The translations under genes were made by a program, and so were the position numbers. DNA of 64,000 nucleotides from Solibacteraceae bacterium (GTDB taxonomy: Bacteria; Acidobacteriota; Terriglobia; Bryobacterales; Bryobacteraceae). The DNA is taken from positions 186,001-250,000 of the forward strand of contig JALSRK010000076.1 of NCBI GenBank assembly GCA_026984795.1, given 5' to 3'. The first letter of the stretch is position 1; each line of letters starts with the position of its first letter. Below are positions 9,780-20,195 of the stretch, one piece after another. The notes beneath the pieces are model-generated. The model saw nothing but the letters and a program-made list of their open reading frames with translations. It had not been told where the DNA came from and ran no database searches.

Positions 9780-10193
9780 ATGGAAAGAACGTTCGCCATC
9801 ATCAAGCCGGACGCCGTGGCGGCCGGCAACACGGGAAGGATCATCGCCATGATCGAGGAGAACGGCTTCAAGATCCTGGCGATGCGCAAGATCGAGATGA
9901 CGCGCAAGCAGGCCGAAGGCTTCTACGCCGTGCACCGCGAGCGGCCCTTCTTCGCCAGCCTGGTGAAGTTCATGACCGAAGGTCCCTGTGTGGTCATGGC
10001 GCTGGAGCGCGAGGACGCCATCGCCGCCTGGCGCGAGCTGATGGGCCCTACCGATCCGGCCAAGGCCCCGGAGGGCACCATCCGCAAGCTTTACGGCACG
10101 AACATCGAGCGCAACGCCGTCCACGGCTCCGACGCCCCGGAGACGGCGGCCACCGAGCTGGCTTTCTTCTTCAGCACGGCGGATCTGTTATAG
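9780..10193 (+). CDS. ndk: Nucleoside diphosphate kinase
   Basis: 137 residues from the ATG at 9780. The MERTFAIIKPDAV start and the NAVHGSDA active site with phosphorylated H115 are diagnostic. An alternative ATG at 9774 directly abuts GGAAGAG (9767-9773); the one at 9780 has a six-base spacing and matches the usual N-terminus, so I use it. Ndk balances nucleoside triphosphate pools and can use ATP or GTP formed by SucCD upstream. A rho-independent terminator closes the sucCD-ndk unit. Confidence 0.97.
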   Translation: MERTFAIIKPDAVAAGNTGRIIAMIEENGFKILAMRKIEMTRKQAEGFYAVHRERPFFASLVKFMTEGPCVVMALEREDAIAAWRELMGPTDPAKAPEGTIRKLYGTNIERNAVHGSDAPETAATELAFFFSTADLL

Positions 10194-10218
10194 GGCGGTT
10201 GCCGCCACGGGACGTACG

Positions 10219-10264
10219 CCCCGCCGGTCTGAGCGCCCGCCGCCGCCGGCGGGGTCGTTTTCTT
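10219..10264 (+). terminator. Rho-independent terminator after ndk
   Basis: Perfect nine-base arms CCCCGCCGG (10219-10227) and CCGGCGGGG (10246-10254), followed by TCGTTTTCTT. It starts 26 bases after the ndk stop codon. Confidence 0.8.
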
Positions 10265-10291
10265 GCCCGCCCGATTCACCGGTACGCTCTG

Positions 10292-10491
10292 TCAGGCGGT
10301 CTTCGTATCGTCACGGACGCCCAGTTTCTTGAGCAGCGTCATCATCGGGCACCAGTTGGTGAACGCGCTCTGGAACAGGTTCAGTCCGACGAAGGCGGCG
10401 AACAGGAACCATCCGGGATGCACGTAGTAACCCAGAGCGACGCTCGCCGTGACCAGTGCGCCCGCGATCAGGCGCAGCCAGCGGTTCACAG

Positions 10492-10495
<4 letters not shown>
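10292..10495 (-). CDS. DUF2892 (YgaP-like) small membrane protein
   Basis: 67 residues with two hydrophobic helices (about 8-25 and 28-46) and the family pattern NRWLRLIAG...[18 protein letters not shown]2892 proteins are small inner-membrane proteins, also found as the membrane anchor of the rhodanese YgaP; their own function is not settled. The ATG overlaps the stop codon of the RND pump gene by four bases, so it is the last gene of the efflux operon and probably a pump accessory. Confidence 0.85.
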
Positions 10496-13664
<3,169 letters not shown>

Positions 13665-13668
<4 letters not shown>

Positions 13669-14813
13669 GGCCGGACCTCCACCGGGGAACCATCCACCAG
13701 CCGGGCCGGTACGGGTGCGACGACCTGCTCGGCCGGTTCGAGTCCCGACAGGACTTCCACCATTCCGTCACGCCCAGCGCCTAAAGTCACCAGCCGGGCC
13801 CGCGCGCGGCCTTCTTCGACGACGAAGACCGTGCGCAACTGGCCGCGCCTTACGATCGCCTCCGTAGGCACCGCAAGCACGGGCCTGCCGCCCAGTTCGA
13901 AGCGGGCCCGACCGAAAAGGCCGGACTTCAGTCCGGACGCCGGAGGCAGGTCGATACGTACCAGGAACGCCCGTGAGGCGGCGTCTACCGAGGGAACGAT
14001 CTCGCTCACCCGGGCCGGCAGTCTCCTGCCGAGCGCGTCGAACTCCACGGTGACCTTGTCGCCGGTGCGGATCTGCGGCAGCAGGGACTCTTCCAGGCGC
14101 GCCTCGAACCGGTAGTTGCCCGCGCGCTCCAGCTTCAACAGCGGCACGCCGGGCGCCGCCAGGCTGCCGGGATCCGCCAGCCGCTCGGTGACCAGACCGT
14201 CGAACGGCGCCTTGATCTCGGCGTAGCTGCGCATCACCCCCGCCGATTCCACCGCCTTCTCGGCCTGGCGGATCTTCTCGGCGAGCTGCCGTTTCTTCGA
14301 CAGCGCCATCTCATGGTTCGCCCGCGCCGTCCGCAGCCGGGCCGAAGCTTCGTCGTACTCCTGCTGAGTAACGGAGTTCTTCTCGTAAAGGTCCTTCATG
14401 CGCTTGAAAGTGACCTCGGCCAGTTGGAGCTGCGCTTGCGCCGCCGCGATGGCGTTCTCTACCTCGCTCATCGCCGTGCGAGCTTCCGCCAGCGCGGCCT
14501 GGGCCCGTTCGTAGCCGGCGTTCAGATCCCGGGAATCCAACCGGACCAGCAGTTGCCCGGCCTTCACCCGATCGCCGGCATCCACGGTGATTTCCCTGAT
14601 ATAACCCATCACCTTGGCCGATAGCGCCGCTGTCACGCGGGCCCGCACCGTCCCCGGCGCCTCATGCACCCGCGGCCACTCGGTTTGCCCGGTGGTGATC
14701 GTCTGGACGGTGATCCGCGGGAGTTCGGAGCCTTCCCTTGCCGGATGCTCCCCGCCGCAGCCGGCGAGCCAACCGGCGTAAGTCAACGACAGTAGAATTG
14801 CTGCTCGTTTCAT
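13665..14813 (-). CDS. RND efflux periplasmic adaptor (membrane-fusion protein), lipoprotein
   Basis: 382 residues. A lipobox ends in LAGC with C19, so a lipid-anchored periplasmic protein is expected. The biotinyl-lipoyl-like part ([25 protein letters not shown]), a long alpha-helical hairpin of Ala/Glu/Arg-rich heptads (about 90-160), the second lipoyl half ([20 protein letters not shown]) and a beta-barrel domain follow in order. It bridges pump and outer-membrane channel. The gap to the upstream outer-membrane-factor gene is 13 bases. Confidence 0.93.
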
Positions 14814-14826
14814 GGGATTGCCGTGC

Positions 14827-16167
14827 CTATTTGAGAACTTCCGAATCGATCGTCAGTGCGCCGGTGGCCAGCTCCAACATCGCCGCGGCCACCCGCTGAT
14901 CGTAGAGCGCTGCCAGACGCCGGGTCCGCGCCTGGAGCAGCGCCGTTTCGTTCCGCAACAGATCGGTCACGGTGGCCAGGCCCGCTTCGTAACGGTTCTT
15001 GATGATGCGGAGGGACTCCTCGGCCTCGGCGACCGCGGCCGACGCTACTTCCACCCGCTCCTGCGCCGCCATCAGGTCGGCGTAGGCCTGCCGCACTTGC
15101 AAGCGAATGCCGGCCTCGGCTTCCCGTTTCTTCGCCTGGGCCGCCCGAAGCCGGTGGGACGCTTCCCGGACCATCTCCCGGGTCTGGTTGCCGTTGAACA
15201 GGTTCCAGCGCATGGTGGCGCCGAAAAACCAGTTGGCGCCGCCCTTGTTGACGAACTCCTGCCGGTCGGCTTCGAATGCCGCCCGGAAGAAGACCTGGGG
15301 CCAGTAACCGGAGCGGGCTGCGTTTGCCTGATGTTCAGCCATCCGGGCGGCAAAAGTGGCCTGATGGAGCTCGGGACGCGCCGCGGCGGCCTTTTCTTCA
15401 TACTTGCCCAGGTCGCCTTCCACCCGCGGCAGCGCCGTAAGGGGCGTCACCAGATCGTGCTGGGTATCGAGAGGCAGGCCGAGCGCTTCGTTGAGAGCCG
15501 CCTGGGCCACCTTCACCTGGTAGCGCCGCTGGATCTGCTGCTCCCGCATGGCCGCCAGGTGGACCCGCACCGAAAGCACGTCGGCGTCGGTCGCCATGCC
15601 CGCCGCGCGCAGAGCCTCGGCCCGTTTCAGATCGGCTTCCGCGCTCTTGACAGCCTCCTCGGCCACCTTCAACGTCTCGCCCGCCACCACTGCGCCGTGG
15701 TAGGCCCTGACGACATTGGCGATCACCCGCATTTCGGTTGCCCGGGCCTGCTCGGCGGCGATCTTGCGTCCGAGCTTCGCCGAGCGCTTCTCATTCTTGG
15801 TCCGGCCCGAATCCCAGACCATCTGCTCCAGCGATACGACCGACTGGAAGTTGTTCAAGAAATCGGGCCGGTTCAGCTTGTCAATGGCGAAGTTCTGCTC
15901 GGTGAACTGCCGCTGCGTGAGCAGGCTGCTGAACACGAACACCGGATTGTTGCTCCGCGCCCAGGACTCTTGCCACGTCACCTTGGGCAAGTAGTGGGAC
16001 TGAGCTTGCTTCACCTTGGTGGCGGCGGCATCCACTTCGGCGGCACTGGCTTCCATGGCCGGGTGCTTCTCGATCGCCAGCCTCGCCGCCTCTTGCAGAG
16101 TCAGAGGCTGCTGGGCGGCCAGCGGCATCGCGAACAGAATCAGCACTCCCGTCTTCAGGCGTCTCAT
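14827..16167 (-). CDS. TolC-family outer-membrane efflux protein
   Basis: 446 residues from the ATG at 16167, which is preceded by GTGGAG at a good distance and followed at once by a signal peptide (MRRLKTGVLILFAMPLAAQQ). A longer frame to 16218 exists but would put 17 residues before the signal peptide. Two internally related halves of long helices and a VxQAYADLMAAQERV-type repeat are typical of TolC/OprM proteins. It is the first gene of the four-gene efflux operon. Confidence 0.93.
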   Translation of the reverse strand: MRRLKTGVLILFAMPLAAQQPLTLQEAARLAIEKHPAMEASAAEVDAAATKVKQAQSHYLPKVTWQESWARSNNPVFVFSSLLTQRQFTEQNFAIDKLNRPDFLNNFQSVVSLEQMVWDSGRTKNEKRSAKLGRKIAAEQARATEMRVIANVVRAYHGAVVAGETLKVAEEAVKSAEADLKRAEALRAAGMATDADVLSVRVHLAAMREQQIQRRYQVKVAQAALNEALGLPLDTQHDLVTPLTALPRVEGDLGKYEEKAAAARPELHQATFAARMAEHQANAARSGYWPQVFFRAAFEADRQEFVNKGGANWFFGATMRWNLFNGNQTREMVREASHRLRAAQAKKREAEAGIRLQVRQAYADLMAAQERVEVASAAVAEAEESLRIIKNRYEAGLATVTDLLRNETALLQARTRRLAALYDQRVAAAMLELATGALTIDSEVLK

Positions 16168-16200
16168 GGGATCTCCACGTGCGTTGTCATTCGTTGACGA

Positions 16201-16213
16201 TGCAATTATTGCA
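16201..16213. promoter_or_regulatory. Operator-like palindrome before the efflux operon
   Basis: TGCAATTATTGCA is a perfect inverted repeat (six-base arms around one T), in an AT-rich spot 34 bases before the outer-membrane-factor start and 140 bases before the divergent sigma gene. Its place and symmetry fit a repressor site of the efflux operon; the regulator is not encoded next to it. Confidence 0.4.
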
Positions 16214-16338
16214 GGCACGTGACAGCGCCAGGGAGGTCACCTTTCCCGCCGCACTGCATCTTCCTGAATGCGTCTGCCGGCATGCGGCGCGCCCGGGTCT
16301 CGGACCAGTAGATCCGGAATACGATCCTGGCCCCGAGT

Positions 16339-16347
16339 TGCTACCAT
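16339..16347 (+). promoter_or_regulatory. Extended -10 promoter of the sigma-factor gene, leaderless type
   Basis: TGC-TACCAT (16339-16347), six bases before the GTG start at 16354. There is no Shine-Dalgarno sequence and no clear -35. The spacing predicts transcription starting at the GTG. Confidence 0.4.
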
Positions 16348-16353
16348 CGTAAA

Positions 16354-16971
16354 GTGGCAAGCGGGGCTGAATCGGATGTGGCGCTCGCCCGCTCGCTCTT
16401 GGCGGGCGAGCCCGGAGCCTTCGACCGGTTCGTGGAAACCTACCGGCCGAAGATCTTTCAGTACACGTACTTGATGTGTGGTCATCGCGAGGACGCCGAG
16501 GAGGTCGCTCAGGAGACCTTGCTCCGCGTCTTCGAGAAGCTCGACCAGTTGCGCGAGCCGGAGCGGATGAAGGCCTGGGTATTCCGGATCGCCCGAAACG
16601 CCTGCTTCATGAAGCGGCGCAAGAGCACCTTCGCTCCCACCCACGAACTCTCCCTCGACGAGCTGATGCCGACCTTCCGGGGCGACGGCGAGGAGCGCAA
16701 ACTCGAGATCGCCGACTGGTCCTCTCTGCCCGACGACCAGGCGATCCGGTCCCAGCTCCAGCGGCTGCTGCGAAAGACGATCCAGGAACTGCCCGACATC
16801 TACCGGGCCGTAATCCTGCTGCGTGACATGGAAGAACTTTCCACCCAGGAGACGGCGGAGGTGCTCGATATCACCGAGGACACCGTCAAGACCCGCCTCC
16901 ACCGGGCGCGCCTGGCCGTGCGCAAGAAACTCGACCACTATCTGCGTGGCGGAAATGGAGAACCCCAATGA
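16354..16971 (+). CDS. ECF-type sigma-70 family RNA polymerase sigma factor
   Basis: 205 residues with the two regions of group-4 sigma factors only. Region 2 (about 20-90) has CGHREDAEEVAQETLLRVF and WVFRIARNACFMKRR; region 4 (about 130-195) has DIYRAVILLRDMEELST and a helix-turn-helix with TVKTRLHRAR. The GTG start follows an extended -10 by six bases. The next gene, which overlaps by four bases, encodes a small zinc-finger anti-sigma-like protein, so the pair is a self-contained regulatory unit. Targets are not visible here; the membrane ferredoxin gene downstream may belong to the same transcript. Confidence 0.92.
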   Translation: MASGAESDVALARSLLAGEPGAFDRFVETYRPKIFQYTYLMCGHREDAEEVAQETLLRVFEKLDQLREPERMKAWVFRIARNACFMKRRKSTFAPTHELSLDELMPTFRGDGEERKLEIADWSSLPDDQAIRSQLQRLLRKTIQELPDIYRAVILLRDMEELSTQETAEVLDITEDTVKTRLHRARLAVRKKLDHYLRGGNGEPQ

Positions 16972-17237
16972 AAGCCTCCGACTGCAAAGAGGTCTTCGCG
17001 TTGCTCTCCCAGTACCTCGACCGGGAACTGCCCGACGACATCTGCCAGGAGATCGATTCTCATATCGCCGACTGCCCCCCGTGCATCCAGTTCGTCGAGA
17101 GTTTGAAGAAGAGCATCGAACTCTGCCGAGAGTGCGCCCCGGCGGAGGAGCCCAGCCCGCTGCCGGAGCCCGCCCGGGCCCGTTTGCAAGCTGCCTACGA
17201 GAAAGCCCTCGCCGAGCGCCGCAAAGCCGAGGGCTGA
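16968..17237 (+). CDS. zf-HC2-type anti-sigma factor
   Basis: 89 residues. The HX3CX2C zinc motif of the ZAS anti-sigma domain is present (H32, C36, C39), with further cysteines at 6, 26, 53 and 56. There is no membrane segment, so this is a soluble anti-sigma factor, as in redox-sensing RsrA-like proteins; thiol sensing is inference. It overlaps the sigma gene by ATGA, which fixes the start. Confidence 0.88.
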   Translation: MKASDCKEVFALLSQYLDRELPDDICQEIDSHIADCPPCIQFVESLKKSIELCRECAPAEEPSPLPEPARARLQAAYEKALAERRKAEG

Positions 17238-17322
17238 TTCCGGCGCACTCTTGGCCGGAGTCTACGGCGCGTGACCGCCGTCACTGACTGGGGCGCGGCG
17301 GCCCGCTTAGCCTGGAATCAGG

Positions 17323-18408
17323 ATGGGCTGCCCGGTCCAGACATCCCCGCCGGAGACGCCCGGCAGCGCCGGCGCACCGGCCCCACGGCGCAAGGGCAAG
17401 AAGTTCCGCCCGCGCACCACGCCGGACCGTTCTCAGCGCCTCCGCAAATGGGCCCAGTGGGCCTTCCTCGCCCTGAATGTCTGGATCGGCGTCGAGTTCT
17501 ATCTCTGGGTGCGCTATTTCGAGACCGGCGGCCGGGGGACGGCCGTTCAGCGGCCTCCCGGAGTAGAGGGCTGGCTGCCCATCGCCTCGCTGATGAACCT
17601 GAAAGCCTGGCTGCTCACCGGCGAGATCCCCGCAGTTCACCCGGCCGGGATGTTCCTGCTCGCCGCCTTCCTGCTGATGTCTCTCTTGCTGCGCAAGGCC
17701 TTTTGTTCCTGGCTTTGTCCGGTGGGAACCATTTCCGAATCGCTGTGGAAGCTGGGCCGCTCGACGTTCCGCAGGAACCGGCGCCTGCCCCGCTGGGCGG
17801 ACATCCCGCTGCGCGGTCTCAAGTACGTCTTGCTCGGGTTCTTCCTGTGGGCGGTGGCCTCCATGTCGCCGGCGGCCATCCGGGCTTTCCTCGACGGCCC
17901 CTACGGCATCATCGCCGACGTCAAGATGCTGAACTTCTTCCGCTACCTGAGCGTCGTCTCGGCGGTCACGATCGGCGCGCTGGTGCTGCTATCGCTCTTC
18001 GTTCAGAATTTCTGGTGCCGCTACCTGTGCCCCTACGGCGCCCTGCTCGGCTTGCTGGCCCGGCTGAGCCCGGTCAAGATCCGCCGCCGGGTGGACGCCT
18101 GCATCGACTGCGGCAAGTGCGCCGCCGCCTGCCCGTCGTGGATCCCCGTGGACCGCCTCGCCTCGGTCCGCACGCCCGAGTGCACCGGCTGCTACGAATG
18201 CGTCGCCGTCTGCCCGGCCGAGGGCGCCCTGGAGATGTCGGCCGCCGGGCGCCGCCGGTTGCCTGCCTGGGGTTTCGCCGCTGGCGTCGGTGTGATTTTC
18301 TTCGGCTTTGTCCTGTATGCCCAGTTGACGGGCCACTGGCATACGAACCTGCCCGGCGAGGTCTATTCCCGCCTCGTTCCCCGGGCTGGTGAGTTCTCCC
18401 ACCCCTGA
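17323..18408 (+). CDS. Membrane 4Fe-4S ferredoxin-type protein (NapH/CcoG-like)
   Basis: 361 residues. A basic N-terminus is followed by about five membrane helices with two family motifs, FCSWLCPVGTISE and FWCRYLCPYGALLGLL, then a ferredoxin domain with two clusters (CIDCGKCAAACP at about 260, CTGCYECVAVCP at about 290), then a last helix. This is the order of NapH/NosR-C/CcoG-like membrane electron carriers. It probably passes electrons between the quinone pool and a periplasmic or copper/iron-sulfur maturation partner, but the partner is not in this window. It starts 85 bases after the anti-sigma gene on the same strand. Confidence 0.85.
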   Translation: MGCPVQTSPPETPGSAGAPAPRRKGKKFRPRTTPDRSQRLRKWAQWAFLALNVWIGVEFYLWVRYFETGGRGTAVQRPPGVEGWLPIASLMNLKAWLLTGEIPAVHPAGMFLLAAFLLMSLLLRKAFCSWLCPVGTISESLWKLGRSTFRRNRRLPRWADIPLRGLKYVLLGFFLWAVASMSPAAIRAFLDGPYGIIADVKMLNFFRYLSVVSAVTIGALVLLSLFVQNFWCRYLCPYGALLGLLARLSPVKIRRRVDACIDCGKCAAACPSWIPVDRLASVRTPECTGCYECVAVCPAEGALEMSAAGRRRLPAWGFAAGVGVIFFGFVLYAQLTGHWHTNLPGEVYSRLVPRAGEFSHP

Positions 18409-18725
18409 GCCGGAAAACGCGGATCAGGTCCCTGGACCACCCTGAATATCAATGGGTTAAGAGAGCGCGCGGCTGTGGTTTCGAAAGGCGCGGCCCACAG
18501 TTGCCGACCCTGGATTCGTCGGGTATGTTGGATAAGACGGCTGTCGGAGCCGTTCTCTGTCCCGGGGCCGAAGGCGGTTGCTCCGCTGCTCGTCCTGAGC
18601 GTCCGGGCCGGCCCTGGGGATCCCAAGGTAACCATAGTCGGAGTTCGCGGGAACGATTTTGTTGCAATCCTCCGGTGAGGATTGTGCGTCGAATGGATCA
18701 GAAGAAGTGAAAGGAGGGCACGGCT
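18409..18725. other. Intergenic region with small inverted repeats
   Basis: No gene seen in these 317 bases. They hold GGTCC-CT-GGACC (18427-18438), ACGGCT-N5-AGCCGT (18537-18553) and a hairpin just before the next gene (listed separately). Confidence 0.5.
18665..18718 (+). promoter_or_regulatory. Possible translational switch in the 5' leader of the small zinc-ribbon gene
   Basis: CAATCCTC (18665-18672) and GAGGATTG (18677-18684) form a perfect eight-base hairpin with a CGGT loop. The CCTCC at 18669-18673 is also complementary to the GGAGG (18713-18717) of the downstream ribosome-binding site. The two pairings exclude each other, the layout of an anti-Shine-Dalgarno switch. This is seen in sequence only; no ligand or temperature effect is known. 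Confidence 0.35.
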
Positions 18726-18923
18726 ATGACGTTGCTCAAGGAGACGGAAGCGATTGCCACTGTGACGTTCGGCCAGGTCTACTGCCCCATTTGCACCCAC
18801 ACGGTCGAGGCGCAGATCGTGACCACGCGCAAGAAGCAGTTCGTCAAACCGGGACAGCGGTGCCCCCGGTGCGGCTCCCTTCTGGATGCCGCCCACGTGC
18901 TGGGCCACGACCGGGCGGCCTGA
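18726..18923 (+). CDS. Small zinc-ribbon protein, unknown function
   Basis: 65 residues with a CX2C pair at 20-23 and a second at 46-49 (CPRCG), the spacing of a zinc ribbon. It has no membrane segment. The ribosome-binding site AAGGAGGG seven bases before the ATG is one of the strongest in the window, so the gene is very likely real and well translated. I do not recognise the family; nucleic-acid or protein binding is only a guess. A second, unrelated small zinc-ribbon gene follows 60 bases later. Confidence 0.75.
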   Translation: MTLLKETEAIATVTFGQVYCPICTHTVEAQIVTTRKKQFVKPGQRCPRCGSLLDAAHVLGHDRAA

Positions 18924-18983
18924 AGGGGTAAAGTTCAGCCCGCCTGCTTCCGAATTGTTTTATATTTGAAGTAGGAAGCACCC

Positions 18984-19211
18984 ATGGGACGGAAAAAGCA
19001 GGAGCCGGATTCGGTGGTGCCGCCGGATATCATGGACGGCGCCCGCCGCTCCGTAACTCCGGACCGCGCGCGGCCCGCCCGGCGGGGCAAGTGTAAAGTC
19101 TGCGGCGACGAGGTAGCGCCCAACTCCACCGAAGACCTGTGCTGGGTGTGCCGCCGCCTGAAGATCTCCGCCTGGCGGGACGCCGACCATCAGATGCCCG
19201 CCATCGACTGA
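18984..19211 (+). CDS. Small basic protein with C-terminal zinc ribbon
   Basis: 75 residues. The first half is polar and Arg/Lys-rich without predicted fold; the second half has CX2C (C37, C40) and CX2C (C53, C56). A TATATT (18961-18966) and an AGGA precede the ATG at 18984. The last 22 bases overlap, convergently, the end of the cyclodeaminase-family gene. Function unknown; DNA- or RNA-binding is possible from the charge. Confidence 0.65.
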   Translation: MGRKKQEPDSVVPPDIMDGARRSVTPDRARPARRGKCKVCGDEVAPNSTEDLCWVCRRLKISAWRDADHQMPAID

Positions 19212-20155
19212 AACCAGCCTACGCGCATTCCTCCGCCCGTCTGTTTCACCCGCTCGTAGACCAGTGCAGCAACCGCTACGTCCTGGACGCCGAGCCCGTG
19301 CGACTCGAAGATCCGGATGCCCGGGGGAGGGCAGAACTCCTCGCACCTGGCGATCTCGCCCAGCTCGATGAGCGGCAGCTCCTTCCATCGCTCCTCCGGC
19401 AGCGCCAGCAGCAGGTCGCCGGATTCGATCCGCGCCTGCTCGAGCGAGTCCACGGCGATCACCGCCGCCCGCTTCACCAGCTCCGCCGGCAGCTCCCGCC
19501 GCTTCGCCTGATTCGAGCCGATGGCGGCGACGAAGGCGTTCTCCTTCACCCACCCGGCCTCGAGCACCGGCTCCCGGGCGGTGGTGGCGGTGACGACGAT
19601 GCCGGCGCCATTCACCGCTTCCCGCGCCGATGCGGCCGCCGACGCCTCCACCTCCAGGCGCTCCCGGCACCACGCGGCGAACTGTTCCCTACGCTCCGCG
19701 CTCCGGCTCCAGACCCTGACTTGCCGGATGGGGCGAACTGCGAGCACCGCCTCCACCTGAGTCCGGGCCTGGAAGCCCGAGCCGATGATGCCCAGTACAG
19801 ATGCATCGGGCTCGGCCAGCAGATCCGCCGCCACGCCCGTGGCCGCCCCGGTCCGGATCTGCCCCAGGGCGTCGGCTTCGAACAGCGCTACCGGGCGCGC
19901 CGTTTCCGCCTCGTAGAGCGCCACCAGGAAATGGGCCCCGTGCTCGGGGTGGGTGCTGTAGATCTTCGTGCCGAACCAGCCGCCGTGCGAGCCGGCCATC
20001 GAGTGCAGCACGGCCTTCGTCGGCAGGATCAGCCTTCGGCGGGGCTGGTTTTGCGAGGCGCCCGAGGCCAGCCCGGCGAAGGCCTCGCGCACCGCCTCGA
20101 CCGCATCCCGAATCGGCAGGTGCCGGCGAACCTCTTCCTCGGAAATCAGCAGCAT
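19190..20155 (-). CDS. Ornithine cyclodeaminase / mu-crystallin family protein
   Basis: 321 residues. The NAD-binding loop GIIGSGFQARTQ and the N-terminal dimer domain with LPTKAVLHSMAG are typical. Members include ornithine cyclodeaminase, archaeal-type alanine dehydrogenase and pyrroline-2-carboxylate reductase; sequence reading does not separate these. The start at 20155 is fixed by AAGGAGG five bases upstream, although the frame is open further. It lies 40 bases after aceE on the same strand, so it is probably co-transcribed. That pairing would suit an enzyme linking alanine or another amino acid to pyruvate. Confidence 0.85.
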   Translation of the reverse strand: MLLISEEEVRRHLPIRDAVEAVREAFAGLASGASQNQPRRRLILPTKAVLHSMAGSHGGWFGTKIYSTHPEHGAHFLVALYEAETARPVALFEADALGQIRTGAATGVAADLLAEPDASVLGIIGSGFQARTQVEAVLAVRPIRQVRVWSRSAERREQFAAWCRERLEVEASAAASAREAVNGAGIVVTATTAREPVLEAGWVKENAFVAAIGSNQAKRRELPAELVKRAAVIAVDSLEQARIESGDLLLALPEERWKELPLIELGEIARCEEFCPPPGIRIFESHGLGVQDVAVAALVYERVKQTGGGMRVGWFQSMAGI

Positions 20156-20195
20156 CAGGACCTCCTTTTCCCCGCGACCGCCCCCGGGCTCGAAC

